Shown piece after piece: positions 9,242-18,370 of a stretch of DNA of 64,000 nucleotides. Position 1 is the stretch's first letter. Every line of letters starts with the position of its first letter. The DNA comes from Litoreibacter janthinus (lineage in GTDB: Bacteria; Pseudomonadota; Alphaproteobacteria; Rhodobacterales; Rhodobacteraceae): NCBI RefSeq assembly GCF_900111945.1, contig NZ_FOYO01000001.1, positions 875,751 through 939,750 on the forward strand, read 5' to 3'. The notes beneath the pieces were generated by a model that saw only the letters and a program-made list of their open reading frames with translations, made no database searches and was not told where the DNA came from. Made by a program: the position numbers and the translations under genes.

Positions 9242-10189
9242 ATGTTGGAAATTCTGGGAGCAATAGGCGGGCTGGTGATCCTGCTGTTGGCCGGTGACGC
9301 GCTGGTACGCGGTGCCGTTAACCTGTCACTTCGACTAGGTATTCCCGCATTGATTGTCAGCTTGACCGTCGTCGCTTTCGGCACCTCAGCGCCAGAGCTT
9401 CTGATTGCTATCCAAGCCGTCATCGATGGCGTCCCGGGCTTGGCCTTGGGCAACGTGGTCGGCTCGAACACGGCCAATGTTCTGTTGGTTTTGGGCATCC
9501 CCGCGCTGTTTGCTGGATTGCCGACCAGTGAATCCGACACAAAGAAAAGCTTCGTCCAGATGATCGCCGCGACGCTGCTGTTTATCGCAGTGTGTTTCTT
9601 TGGCCCGATCACGTGGATGCACGCATTGGTTTTGCTGGCAGGTATGGCGGTGATTTTGACCGACCAGTTCCGCGACGCCCTCTCCGGCCGCGCTGCTGCG
9701 ACAGTCGAGCCACCCGAGGGCGCAGACCCGACAATGGCCGGCTGGAAAGTCACAGCCTACCTGCTGACGGGCCTGATCGGTTTGCCGTTGGGCGCAAGTT
9801 TGCTGGTCGACAACGCCAGTGCAATCGCCACACGCATGGGCGTGTCGGAAACGATCATCGGCCTGACACTGGTCGCCGTCGGGACATCGCTGCCCGAACT
9901 CGCAACGACCGTCGTCGCCGCAATGCGAAAACATGCAGATGTCGCGCTGGGGAACGTGATTGGATCAAACCTGTTCAACCTGTTGGTCATCATTGGTGTG
10001 GCTGGGCTTGTTGGGCCGATCCCCGTGCCAGAGGCCTTCCTGCGCTTCGATCTGTGGGTGATGCTGGCCTCGTCCCTGATCCTCATTCCCGTGGTGTTCT
10101 GGCACAAGGACCTGGGTAAGCGTTGGGGCGTGGCACTTTGCGCGCTATATGTCGTCTACATCGCAATCGTGTTGCTAGCTGAGGTTTAA
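9242..10189 (+). CDS. Calcium/sodium antiporter (CaCA superfamily, YrbG type)
   Basis: 315 residues with about ten hydrophobic helices in two inverted halves. The alpha-1 repeat V-A-F-G-T-S-A-P-E-L is at about 40-50 and the alpha-2 repeat V-A-V-G-T-S-L-P-E-L at about 210-220; each carries the acidic residue that coordinates the cation. Homologues exchange Ca2+ for Na+ or H+ across the inner membrane. Asn-rich stretches (N-V-V-G-S-N, N-V-I-G-S-N) follow each repeat as in the family. It is directly joined to the SDR gene, whose ATG immediately follows its TAA. Confidence 0.9.
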   Translation: MLEILGAIGGLVILLLAGDALVRGAVNLSLRLGIPALIVSLTVVAFGTSAPELLIAIQAVIDGVPGLALGNVVGSNTANVLLVLGIPALFAGLPTSESDTKKSFVQMIAATLLFIAVCFFGPITWMHALVLLAGMAVILTDQFRDALSGRAAATVEPPEGADPTMAGWKVTAYLLTGLIGLPLGASLLVDNASAIATRMGVSETIIGLTLVAVGTSLPELATTVVAAMRKHADVALGNVIGSNLFNLLVIIGVAGLVGPIPVPEAFLRFDLWVMLASSLILIPVVFWHKDLGKRWGVALCALYVVYIAIVLLAEV

Positions 10190-10975
10190 ATGATCAACGG
10201 GCGGGCATTGGTAACGGGCGGGGCGGATCGATTAGGCCGCGCTATGTCTTTGCAGCTGGCTGATATGGGCTTTGACGTGGCGGTGCACTACGGCAGTTCG
10301 CAGGACGCAGCACGCGAAACCGTTGCATTGATCGAAGCCAAAGGTCGCAAGGCGTCAGCACTACAGGCTGACCTGCTGGATCTGGATGCTGTCGAGGCCT
10401 TGCTGCCCGCAGCTGTTGACGCACTGGGTGGTCCGCTTACCGTGTTGATCAACAATGCCTCCATTTTTGAATACGACTCGATAGACACCGCAACGCGCGA
10501 GAGTTGGAACCGCCATATGGCTTCCAACTTCCAAGCCCCGTTCTTGCTGACGCAGGCGTTTGCCAAACAGGCACCAAGTGCTGGCATCGACAATCGGGGC
10601 GAGCCGGTTGCGCAGGCCGCCATCATCAACATGATTGACCAGCGCGTGCGTAAACTCACGCCCGAGTTTATGACCTACACCTTGGCCAAGATGGGGCTTT
10701 GGGCGTTGACGCAAACCAGCGCACAAGCTTTGGCGCCTGCGATCAGGGTCAATGCAATCGGCCCTGGGCCGACGATGCAAGGCGCGCGCCAGTCTGATGG
10801 GCACTTCGCACGGCAACGGGACAACACAGTTTTGAAGCGTGGGTCCAACCCTGAAGACATCACCGCGGCCCTCGCCTACATCCTGAACGCTCCGGCGCTT
10901 ACAGGGCAGCTATTGTGCATTGATGCGGGGCAACACTTGGGTTGGCAGACACCAGACGTATTGGGCGTAGAATAG
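10190..10975 (+). CDS. Short-chain dehydrogenase, pteridine reductase (FolM/PTR1) type
   Basis: 261 residues. The cofactor motif is T-G-G-A-D-R-L-G, matching the TGxxxRxG variant that marks pteridine and dihydrofolate reductases of the SDR family rather than the classical TGxxxGxG. It has N-N-A-S for the central strand, an Asp in M-I-D-Q in place of the usual Ser, and the Y-T-L-A-K catalytic pair. It therefore probably reduces dihydromonapterin or dihydrofolate with NADPH. The gene starts directly after the antiporter stop and precedes uvrC by 307 nt. Confidence 0.82.
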   Translation: MINGRALVTGGADRLGRAMSLQLADMGFDVAVHYGSSQDAARETVALIEAKGRKASALQADLLDLDAVEALLPAAVDALGGPLTVLINNASIFEYDSIDTATRESWNRHMASNFQAPFLLTQAFAKQAPSAGIDNRGEPVAQAAIINMIDQRVRKLTPEFMTYTLAKMGLWALTQTSAQALAPAIRVNAIGPGPTMQGARQSDGHFARQRDNTVLKRGSNPEDITAALAYILNAPALTGQLLCIDAGQHLGWQTPDVLGVE

Positions 10976-11282
10976 CTAAAAAATGCAGATTTGTTGGATT
11001 GTCGCATTGACTTGTCCCCCTCGGCCAAATCCGTCACGAATCTGTTACTAAAAGCCTAATGTTTTCAGGTGTTTGACATTGTTAATAAAAAAACATAATT
11101 GAAATCAATGGCTTGTATGTGTGCCTATTTTTTGGGCAGTTAGGGTTATTGCCCGAAAAATAACGATAATTTGCGGCTCACCGCATTTGCCCCACAAGGT
11201 TATCCACAGGAATAGTGGACACCTTTAATCTTGATCCCGTCTGCGCGACATTGCAGCGAAGGTAAGGAATCACGTAGCACCC
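10976..11282. promoter_or_regulatory. 307-nt intergenic region upstream of uvrC with DnaA box, IHF-like site and AT-rich tract
   Basis: No gene is seen. It holds an AT-rich stretch at about 11080-11108, a sequence fitting the IHF consensus WATCAANNNNTTR at 11103-11115, an AT-flanked inverted repeat at 11127-11161 (12-bp arms with one wobble, 11-nt loop), and a perfect DnaA box TTATCCACA at 11200-11208. Two weaker 6/9 DnaA-like matches flank the box. It must contain the uvrC promoter; whether these sites are functional is inference. Confidence 0.5.
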
Positions 11283-13172
11283 ATGACGGACCCTAAGTCA
11301 CCCGCAAATTCTGATGCAGAAGATGCCGTTACGTTAACCGGTCACGCCTGTGTGCAGTCCTATCTGAGATCGCTCGACAACTCGCCGGGCGTTTATCGGA
11401 TGCTCGATGCGCAGCAGCGCGTGCTCTATGTCGGCAAAGCGCGGTCGTTGAAGAAACGGGTTTCAAACTACGCGAACCCCAAAGGCCACAGTCCGCGGAT
11501 CGAACGGATGATTTCCGAAACATCGTCGATGATGTTTCTGACCACCAAGACCGAGACCGAGGCGCTGTTATTAGAACAGAACCTCATCAAGCAGCTGAAG
11601 CCCAAGTTCAACGTGCTACTGCGGGACGACAAAAGTTTCCCGAATATTCTGGTGACCACCTCGCACGACTTCCCTCAGATCAAAAAGCATCGGGGTGCGA
11701 AGCGTGAGAAGGGGGATTACTACGGCCCCTTCGCATCGGCAGGCGCGGTCAACCGAACCCTGAACCAGCTTCAGCGCGCCTTCCTTCTGCGCAACTGCTC
11801 TGACAGCGACTTTGAAACACGCTCGCGGCCGTGTCTCCAGTTTCAAATCAAACGCTGCTCCGCGCCGTGTGTGGGCAAGGTCAGCGGCGAAGATTACGCC
11901 AAGCTGGTGCGCGACGCTCAAAACTTTCTCTCCGGCAGATCAACCAATATGCAAGAGAGTCTGGCCAAAGACATGCAGCAAGCCTCCGAAGATATGGAGT
12001 TTGAGCGTGCCGCAGCCTTACGCGACCGCATCCGCGCATTGACCCAAGTTCAAACGGCTCAAGGCATTAACCCGCAAACCGTGGCCGAGGCCGATATTAT
12101 CGCGCTGCATCTGGAGCATGGTCAGGCATGTGTGCAGGTGTTCTTCATCCGCGCTAATCAAAACTGGGGCAACCGCGATTTCTATCCGAAAACCGCCAAC
12201 GCGGCAGAGCCAGAGATTCTGCAGGCCTTCATGGGGCAGTTCTATTCCGACAAAGAGCCACCGCGCCAAATCATCTTGTCGCATGGCATCGAAGATCCTG
12301 ACCTGATGGCCGAAGCACTGAGCGGCAAGCTTGGTCGGAAGGTCGAAATCCTGGTGCCACAACGCGGAGAAAAGCAAGAACTTGTCACCAGCGCCTTGCG
12401 CAACGCCCGCGAGAGCCTTGCACGCAAAATGTCGGAAAGCGCGACCCAAACCAAGCTCCTTAAGGGCGTGGCTGAGGCCTTTGATCTGGATGCGCCGCCC
12501 AAACGGATCGAAGTCTACGATAACTCTCATATCCAAGGCACAAATGCCGTAGGCGGCATGATCGTCGCGGGGGAAGAGGGCTTTCTGCGCAATCAGTACC
12601 GCAAGTTCAACATCAAGGGCGAAGACCTCGTTCCGGGAGACGACTTCGGCATGATGAAGGAGGTGCTTTTGCGGCGTTTCAAGCGCCTGCAGAAAGAAGA
12701 CCCTGAACGGAAGTCCGACATGTGGCCGGATTTGTTGCTGATCGATGGCGGCGCGGGTCAAGTCTCGGCGGTGCGCGAGATCATGCGCGAGATGAACGTC
12801 GAAGATATTGCCATGGTCGGCGTTGCCAAGGGCGTTGATCGGGACGCTGGGAAAGAGGAATTCCACCGCACTGGGAAGCGTGCCTTTGCGCTGCGCCACA
12901 ACGACCCTGTGTTGTATTTCATCCAGCGCCTGCGGGACGAGGCCCACCGTTTCGCAATCGGCACCCACCGCGCCAAGCGCGCCAAGTCCCAGCTGAAGAA
13001 CCCGTTGGACGAGGTCGAAGGCGTAGGGCCGAAACGCAAGAAAGCGCTATTGATGCATTTCGGATCGGCCAAGGCAGTGGCACGGGCGAACTTGTCCGAT
13101 CTGTTGAGCGTCGAAGGTGTGTCCGAAGCGATGGCCCGCACGATCTACGACCATTTCCACGAAAAAGGCTAG
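11283..13172 (+). CDS. uvrC: Excinuclease ABC subunit C
   Basis: 629 residues, normal for UvrC. The GIY-YIG nuclease domain opens with S-P-G-V-Y-R-M-L at about 33 and L-Y-V-G-K-A-R; a four-Cys segment (N-C-S-D through C-L-Q-F to C-S-A-P-C) follows at about 170-200, then the UVR motif (about 215-250), the RNase H-like endonuclease domain with Y-D-N-S-H-I-Q-G, and a C-terminal helix-hairpin-helix pair (V-E-G-V-G-P-K-R and V-E-G-V-S). It makes both incisions in nucleotide excision repair with UvrAB. In many alphaproteobacteria pgsA follows directly; here pgsA is 13.5 kb away. Confidence 0.97.
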   Translation: MTDPKSPANSDAEDAVTLTGHACVQSYLRSLDNSPGVYRMLDAQQRVLYVGKARSLKKRVSNYANPKGHSPRIERMISETSSMMFLTTKTETEALLLEQNLIKQLKPKFNVLLRDDKSFPNILVTTSHDFPQIKKHRGAKREKGDYYGPFASAGAVNRTLNQLQRAFLLRNCSDSDFETRSRPCLQFQIKRCSAPCVGKVSGEDYAKLVRDAQNFLSGRSTNMQESLAKDMQQASEDMEFERAAALRDRIRALTQVQTAQGINPQTVAEADIIALHLEHGQACVQVFFIRANQNWGNRDFYPKTANAAEPEILQAFMGQFYSDKEPPRQIILSHGIEDPDLMAEALSGKLGRKVEILVPQRGEKQELVTSALRNARESLARKMSESATQTKLLKGVAEAFDLDAPPKRIEVYDNSHIQGTNAVGGMIVAGEEGFLRNQYRKFNIKGEDLVPGDDFGMMKEVLLRRFKRLQKEDPERKSDMWPDLLLIDGGAGQVSAVREIMREMNVEDIAMVGVAKGVDRDAGKEEFHRTGKRAFALRHNDPVLYFIQRLRDEAHRFAIGTHRAKRAKSQLKNPLDEVEGVGPKRKKALLMHFGSAKAVARANLSDLLSVEGVSEAMARTIYDHFHEKG

Positions 13173-13228
13173 CGCTGTGGCTCGGGTTGCCCCTTGGCAG
13201 ACCCCTCGCTTCTCCATAGCTTACTCAT

Positions 13229-14527
13229 ATGACATCACAGACAGCTTTGCAGCGCCGCATCGACGGCAAACGCGACGACCTGATTGCGCTCACCCAAGAC
13301 TTGGTGCGCATCCCGACTTTGAACCCGCCCGGCGAAAATTATCGCGAGATTTGCGAGTTTCTTCGCGAACGCCTCGCCCCGCGTGGGTTCACCTGCGACC
13401 TGATCCGCGCGCATGGCACGCCGGGGGATAGCGAGAAGTATCCGCGTTGGAACATTGTGGCCCGCCATGAGGGCGCGCGTGCAGGGGACTGCGTTCACTT
13501 CAATAGCCATACCGATGTGGTGGAGGTCGGCGCAGGCTGGACCGTAGATCCGTTCGGCGGGGAGTTGAAAGACGGCAAAATCTTCGGGCGTGGCACCTGC
13601 GATATGAAAGGTGGTCTCGCCGCCTCCATCATCGCAGTTGAGGCGTTCATCGAAGAACACCCAGACTTCGCAGGTAGTATTGAGATCAGTGGCACCGCTG
13701 ACGAGGAAACCGGCGGCTATGGTGGCGTGGCCTATCTGGCAGAGCAGGGGCATTACAAAAACGTCCAGCACGTCATAATCCCCGAGCCCTTGCAAAAAGA
13801 CCGAATCTGTTTGGGGCATCGTGGCGTCTGGTGGGCCGAGATCGAAACCCATGGAGAGATTGCCCATGGTTCTATGCCCTTCCTTGGCGACTGCGCTGTG
13901 CGCCACATGGGCGCTGTGATGCACGAGATGGAGGAGAGCCTTTTCCCGGCCTTGGCGCTGAAGAAAACCGCTATGCCAGTCGTGCCTGTCGGCGCGCGGT
14001 CCTCGACCATGAACATCAACTCCCTGCATGGCGGGCAGACAGAGCCCGAGCCAGATTTTACCGGCTTGCCTTCGGCCTGCGTGCCGGACCATGCCAAAAT
14101 GATCATCGACCGTCGCTACCTGATGGAAGAGAGCAAAGCCGAGGTGGAAAGTGAGGTTCGCGCGGTTCTGGAAAAGGTCGCGTCCGAGCGTGAAAACTTC
14201 CGCTATGATCTTAACGAAATCTGGTCGGTGGAGCCGACAATGGCCCCCAAGGACTCCGCGGTTGTTACGTCGGTCGCAAAAGCCATCGGTGACATCTTGG
14301 GCAAAGAGGCCGAGTATGTGGTCTCGCCTGGCACCTATGACCAGAAGCATATCGATCGCATCGGCAAGCTGAAGAACTGTATCGCCTACGGCCCTGGCCT
14401 GTTGGAGCTGGCACATAAGCCGGACGAATATGTCGGGGTCGATGACATGCTAGACAGTGCCAAAGTTATGGCACTTGTGCTGGTAGATTTGCTGCTGCCA
14501 AAAGACTTGCAGAGCACGGCGAGGTGA
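13229..14527 (+). CDS. M20 family metallopeptidase (ArgE/DapE type)
   Basis: 432 residues. The first metal site is in N-S-H-T-D-V-V, the bridging Asp in G-R-G-T-C-D-M-K-G-G and the catalytic Glu pair in G-T-A-D-E-E-T-G-G; a lid/dimerisation domain follows (about 190-310). Members hydrolyse N-acyl amino acids: acetylornithine, succinyl-diaminopimelate, or others. It stands alone between uvrC and an orphan gene rather than in an arginine or lysine operon, so the deacylase substrate is not fixed. Note the peptide transporter and S58 peptidase further right. Confidence 0.88.
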   Translation: MTSQTALQRRIDGKRDDLIALTQDLVRIPTLNPPGENYREICEFLRERLAPRGFTCDLIRAHGTPGDSEKYPRWNIVARHEGARAGDCVHFNSHTDVVEVGAGWTVDPFGGELKDGKIFGRGTCDMKGGLAASIIAVEAFIEEHPDFAGSIEISGTADEETGGYGGVAYLAEQGHYKNVQHVIIPEPLQKDRICLGHRGVWWAEIETHGEIAHGSMPFLGDCAVRHMGAVMHEMEESLFPALALKKTAMPVVPVGARSSTMNINSLHGGQTEPEPDFTGLPSACVPDHAKMIIDRRYLMEESKAEVESEVRAVLEKVASERENFRYDLNEIWSVEPTMAPKDSAVVTSVAKAIGDILGKEAEYVVSPGTYDQKHIDRIGKLKNCIAYGPGLLELAHKPDEYVGVDDMLDSAKVMALVLVDLLLPKDLQSTAR

Positions 14528-14646
14528 TTTCGTGGCTCTGAGCTGACTGTTCGACCAACAGGTGAATAAATGCTACCCTTCACCACATTCAGCGTAGCTG
14601 TCACGGTTTGGCAGCTTCGATACCCCAGAATTGATCGGAAGTTCTT

Positions 14647-15045
14647 ATGAAGAGTGAAGCAAATGACCAAAGCAAAAACGCAGCGCTGACTGCATTGCTA
14701 CAAAAACTGGGGATGACCATGCTGGGCGCGAACGAGGTGTTGGCTGCTCGTATGGTGTCCGATCCAAAGGACCGCACAACTCTGGCGTCGATTGTGGATA
14801 CTGGGACCTCTCCATCCGGCGCAGCAACGGGCAAACGGCAGCACAAGCCGTTCACACTCGCCTCACCTGATGGCGTGCCTGACGCCACAAATAAGATGTC
14901 GGTATTCGGTCTCCAACAACTTGCGCAGGCGAAGACGATCACCAATCGGGTTGATCGTAAATTCATTGCAGCTTTGATCGGTCGCGATGCCGCTTCAGCG
15001 CCTGTCGCGCGGTATTATCTGGAAAACGCGTGGCCGACGAAGTGA
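14647..15045 (+). CDS. Hypothetical protein
   Basis: 132 residues that I do not recognise. It is Lys/Ala/Thr-rich, lacks a signal peptide, membrane helix or Cys, and has a low-complexity central region (about 55-75) between two helical-looking ends. The C-terminal A-P-V-A-R-Y-Y-L-E-N-A-W reads as an amphipathic helix. It starts about 120 nt after the M20 gene and converges on panC with 4 nt between stop codons. The Shine-Dalgarno (GGAAG) is plausible. Confidence 0.55.
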   Translation: MKSEANDQSKNAALTALLQKLGMTMLGANEVLAARMVSDPKDRTTLASIVDTGTSPSGAATGKRQHKPFTLASPDGVPDATNKMSVFGLQQLAQAKTITNRVDRKFIAALIGRDAASAPVARYYLENAWPTK

Positions 15046-15049
15046 GCCG

Positions 15050-15895
15050 CTAGCCAACTGCTATATTATCGATCAGGCGCACGCCAGCCAACCAAGCTGC
15101 CGCTAGCAGCCGTGCTGGACGTGTCGGGGCGTTCAATTCCTCCAGCGTGTCGCAGGCACGCAGGTCCAGATACTCCACTTCCGTAAACCCCGCACGCTCG
15201 ATCCGGGCGATGGCTTTGGCTCTTGTGTCCGCAATATCCCCGCCTGACAGCAGCGCATCGGCCATCTCCTCCATTGCGGCGTTCAATTCTGGCGCCCAAA
15301 CGCGGGCGCGGTCGGATAACAGCAGGTTGCGTGATGACATCGCAAGCCCGTCCTCCTCGCGAATAGTCGGGCAGCCAATGACCTCTATGGGGATGTCCAA
15401 ATCGGCGGCCAGACGGGTCACCACCTGCAATTGCTGAAAGTCCTTCTCACCGAAATAGGCGCGATCTGCTTGGGTCTGCATAAACAGTTTGCTGACCACG
15501 GTTGCAACGCCGTCAAAATGGCCGGGCCGATGCGCGCCGCACAACACATCCGTCAGCCCACCCACAGACACATTGGTGGCAAACCCCTCGGGATACATTG
15601 TTGGGCCATCCGGCACATAAACCGCGTCCACATCAAAGGGCGATAGCTTCTGTGCGTCGTCCTCCTCGGTGCGGGGGTATTTTTCGTAGTCTTCGGGATT
15701 GTTGAACTGCTTGGGGTTGATGAAAATCGTGACGATGACACGATCACACCCCTCCTTGGCAGCGCGCACAAGGCTCAGGTGGCCTTGGTGCAACGCGCCC
15801 ATCGTCGGGACAACGCCCACCGTCTCGCCGGATTTTTTCCAGCCGCTGACCATTGAACGCAGCTCGCTAAGCGAGCGAATGATAGGCGCGCTCAT
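15050..15895 (-). CDS. panC: Pantothenate synthetase (pantoate-beta-alanine ligase)
   Basis: 281 residues. Joins pantoate and beta-alanine with ATP to make pantothenate. It has [10 protein letters not shown] (the HxGH nucleotidyl-transferase motif) at about 30, F-I-N-P-K-Q-F near 58, F-G-E-K-D-F-Q-Q-L near 148 and the M-S-S-R-N segment near 187. The start codon overlaps the panB stop as ATGA, so the two are translationally coupled. The operon is divergent from the peptide ABC transporter. Confidence 0.97.
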   Translation of the reverse strand: MSAPIIRSLSELRSMVSGWKKSGETVGVVPTMGALHQGHLSLVRAAKEGCDRVIVTIFINPKQFNNPEDYEKYPRTEEDDAQKLSPFDVDAVYVPDGPTMYPEGFATNVSVGGLTDVLCGAHRPGHFDGVATVVSKLFMQTQADRAYFGEKDFQQLQVVTRLAADLDIPIEVIGCPTIREEDGLAMSSRNLLLSDRARVWAPELNAAMEEMADALLSGGDIADTRAKAIARIERAGFTEVEYLDLRACDTLEELNAPTRPARLLAAAWLAGVRLIDNIAVG

Positions 15896-16725
15896 TTCGA
15901 CGCTCCCGGTGCGGTATCGGCGAAGGTGTGTTCAGCGGCGGGGAAGCTGCGGGCTTGAACTTCGTCCGCGTAGGCCTGGATCGCGCCGCGCGCGTCATCG
16001 CCCAAGGTGGCAAAGCGCTTCACGAACTTTGCTTTGAAGGCTGTGAACAGCCCCAGCATGTCGTCGACGACCAAGATTTGCCCGTCACAGTTCGCAGATG
16101 CGCCAATTCCAATCGTCGGAATGGCCACCGCGCCGGTGATCTTGTCGGCCAGTGCGGCAGGGACCTTCTCCAGCACGACCGCAAAGGCACCGGCCTGCGC
16201 CACAGCCTTTGCATCGGCCATCAAAGCTGCGGCATCCTCGCCGCGCCCTTGCACCTTGTAGCCGCCCAACGTGTTGATCGACTGGGGCGTCAGCCCGATA
16301 TGTGCCATCACCGGAATGCCGCGGGACACAAGGAAGTTGATGGTGTCAGCCATGACAACGCCGCCTTCTAGCTTGACCGCGCCGGCATTTGTTTCGGCCA
16401 TGAGCCGTGCGGCATTGCGGAAGGCTTGCTCGCGGCTTTCCTCGTAGGACCCGAACGGCATATCGATGACCAGCATCGACGTCGACAGCCCGCGCCGCAC
16501 AGCTTTGCCGTGCATGATCATCATCTCCATGGTCACTCCAACGGTAGAGGGCAGGCCATGCAGCACCATCCCGACAGAGTCTCCGACCAGCACGAAGTCG
16601 CAAATGCCATCCATAAGTTCGGCCATTGGTGTGGTGTAGGCGGTCAGGCTAACCAAGGGTGTCCCACCTTTGCGCGCAAGGATGTCTTGCGGCATCGGGG
16701 CGGTTTTACGGGCAGTGGCGCTCAT
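15892..16725 (-). CDS. panB: 3-methyl-2-oxobutanoate hydroxymethyltransferase (ketopantoate hydroxymethyltransferase)
   Basis: 277 residues. Adds a hydroxymethyl group from methylene-tetrahydrofolate to ketoisovalerate, the first step of pantothenate synthesis. Visible motifs are L-T-A-Y-T near 27, the metal-binding V-G-D-S-V-G-M-V near 46, K-L-E-G-G near 119, G-H-I-G-L-T-P-Q near 141 and the I-G-I-G-A segment near 205. It is the promoter-proximal gene of panBC; no riboswitch-like structure was recognised in the 150-nt divergent upstream region. Confidence 0.97.
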   Translation of the reverse strand: MSATARKTAPMPQDILARKGGTPLVSLTAYTTPMAELMDGICDFVLVGDSVGMVLHGLPSTVGVTMEMMIMHGKAVRRGLSTSMLVIDMPFGSYEESREQAFRNAARLMAETNAGAVKLEGGVVMADTINFLVSRGIPVMAHIGLTPQSINTLGGYKVQGRGEDAAALMADAKAVAQAGAFAVVLEKVPAALADKITGAVAIPTIGIGASANCDGQILVVDDMLGLFTAFKAKFVKRFATLGDDARGAIQAYADEVQARSFPAAEHTFADTAPGASK

Positions 16726-16875
16726 GCGTGAAGGACCTTCCGGCTATAATCTTGCGCAGGGCCTACCAATATAGCGGTTGCGTTACCAGTGGGTTGCGCT
16801 TGATTACGCTGCAATTCCGTTCCAGACTTCCCACCAAGGGAGCCAAGTCCGCGCCCACCTACTGGAGGATACCCC
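16726..16875. promoter_or_regulatory. Divergent promoter region between panB and the peptide ABC operon
   Basis: A 150-nt spacer between two head-to-head operons. It must contain promoters for both. The only element I can place is the strong GGAGG Shine-Dalgarno at about 16864-16868, serving the substrate-binding protein. No clear inverted-repeat operator was found. Confidence 0.5.
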
Positions 16876-18348
16876 ATGACCCGATGGATTTTAGGCGCCG
16901 TATCAGCAACGGCACTGCTCACAGGCGCGGCCAGCGCCAAAACCGACGTCACTGTCGGATTGCAACTTGAGCCTCCGCACTTGGACCCGACATCTGCCGC
17001 GGCAGGTGCGATTGATCAGGTGCTGTATTCCAACGTGTTCGAGGGGCTGATGCGGTTCGCCTCCGATGGCTCCGTCATTAATGGTCTTGCCGAGGATTGG
17101 GACATCTCCGAGGACGGTAAAACCTATACCTTCAAGCTCCATTCCGGGGTGAAGTTTCACGACGGAACAGATTTAGAGGCCTCTGATGTTGTGTTCTCTC
17201 TGAACCGCGCCCGCGCCGAAGACTCGGTAAATGCCCAAAAAGCGCTATTCGCCAATATCGCAGACGTGAAAGCCATTGACGCTCTGACGGTCGAGGTCAC
17301 GTTGGCTGCCCCTCAGGGCAACTTCCTGTTCAACATGGCTTGGGGTGACGCCGTGATCGTCGCACCTGAAAGCATCGACGACATCAAGATCAAACCCATT
17401 GGCACAGGAGCCTTCAAGTTCAGCGACTGGAAGCAGGGCGATAGCATCACATTGGTGAAAAACCCCGCCTATTGGGGGACCCCCGCCAAGTTGACCGAGG
17501 CTACGTTCAAATTCATCTCCGAACCAACCGCCGCCTTCGCCGCGATGATGGCCGAGGACGTGGACGCATTTTACAGCTATCCCGCGCCGGAAAACCTCGC
17601 GCAATTTGAGGCAGACCCGCGCTTCACGGTCTTAGCGGGCAACACAGAGGGCGAAACCATCCTCGCCATGAACAACAAGCAAGCGCCCTTTGACAATAAG
17701 CTGGTGCGCCAGGCCGTCAGCCACGCGATTGACCGCCAGTCCATCATTGATGGTGCAATGTTTGGTTACGGCACGCCGATCGGGTCGCACTTCGCGCCTC
17801 ATAATCCAGCCTATATCGATCTGACCGGAAACTCTGCCTATGATCCCGAAAAGGCCAAGGCCCTTTTGGCAGAAGCAGGCATGGCAGATGGTTTCAAAAC
17901 GACCCTAAAGCTGCCTCCGCCATCCTACGCGCGGCGCGGCGGCGAGATCATCGCGGCACAATTGCGCGCGGTGGGTATCGAGACCGAGATCAGCAACCTC
18001 GAATGGGCGCAATGGCTTGAACAGGCTTTCCGAGGCAAGGATTTCGGTCTGACCATCGTCAGTCACACAGAGCCTATGGATATCGGCATCTACGCTCGGC
18101 CGGATTATTACTTCCAGTATGACAATCCAGAGCTGCAACAACTAATGGCTGATCTGGACACCGAGGCTGACGGCGACAAGCGCACCGAGATGCTGCAACA
18201 GGCGCAGACCATCATTTCGGAGGATTACGTTAACGCCTACCTGTTCCAACTGGCTCTGACCTCTGTGGTGAACGCCAAGCTGCAAGGGATATGGCCCGAC
18301 GCGCCAACGCAGGCGATTGACCTGACCGGCGTTAGCTGGTCCGAGTAA
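16876..18348 (+). CDS. Peptide/solute-binding protein of an ABC transporter (family 5)
   Basis: 490 residues. A Sec signal peptide (about 1-21, ending A-S-A) precedes a family-5 solute-binding fold: L-D-P-T near 37, the E-G-L-M-R-F start of domain I, the Y-T-F-K-L-H-S-G-V-K-F-H-D-G motif diagnostic of DppA/OppA-like proteins (about 87-100), and A-I-D-R-Q-S-I near 289. It captures di- or oligopeptides, or other ligands of this family, in the periplasm. The ATG has a GGAGG Shine-Dalgarno. It heads an operon of at least eight genes in which permeases, ATPase and peptide- or aldehyde-processing enzymes follow. Confidence 0.92.
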   Translation: MTRWILGAVSATALLTGAASAKTDVTVGLQLEPPHLDPTSAAAGAIDQVLYSNVFEGLMRFASDGSVINGLAEDWDISEDGKTYTFKLHSGVKFHDGTDLEASDVVFSLNRARAEDSVNAQKALFANIADVKAIDALTVEVTLAAPQGNFLFNMAWGDAVIVAPESIDDIKIKPIGTGAFKFSDWKQGDSITLVKNPAYWGTPAKLTEATFKFISEPTAAFAAMMAEDVDAFYSYPAPENLAQFEADPRFTVLAGNTEGETILAMNNKQAPFDNKLVRQAVSHAIDRQSIIDGAMFGYGTPIGSHFAPHNPAYIDLTGNSAYDPEKAKALLAEAGMADGFKTTLKLPPPSYARRGGEIIAAQLRAVGIETEISNLEWAQWLEQAFRGKDFGLTIVSHTEPMDIGIYARPDYYFQYDNPELQQLMADLDTEADGDKRTEMLQQAQTIISEDYVNAYLFQLALTSVVNAKLQGIWPDAPTQAIDLTGVSWSE

Positions 18349-18370
18349 GATCGGGGCGTAGCGGACCGAA

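Noticed and set aside
11127..11161. Inverted repeat downstream of the SDR gene as a terminator
   Set aside because: The T run lies on the 5' arm and pairs with the A run of the 3' arm; no T tract follows on either strand, so it is left as an unassigned palindrome.
12018..12968. 316-codon frame antisense to uvrC
   Set aside because: It lies entirely within uvrC, has no family resemblance and reflects the high GC3 of the coding strand.
13235..14416. 393-codon frame antisense to the M20 peptidase gene
   Set aside because: The sense strand encodes a complete M20 enzyme with all metal ligands; the antisense product has no recognisable feature.
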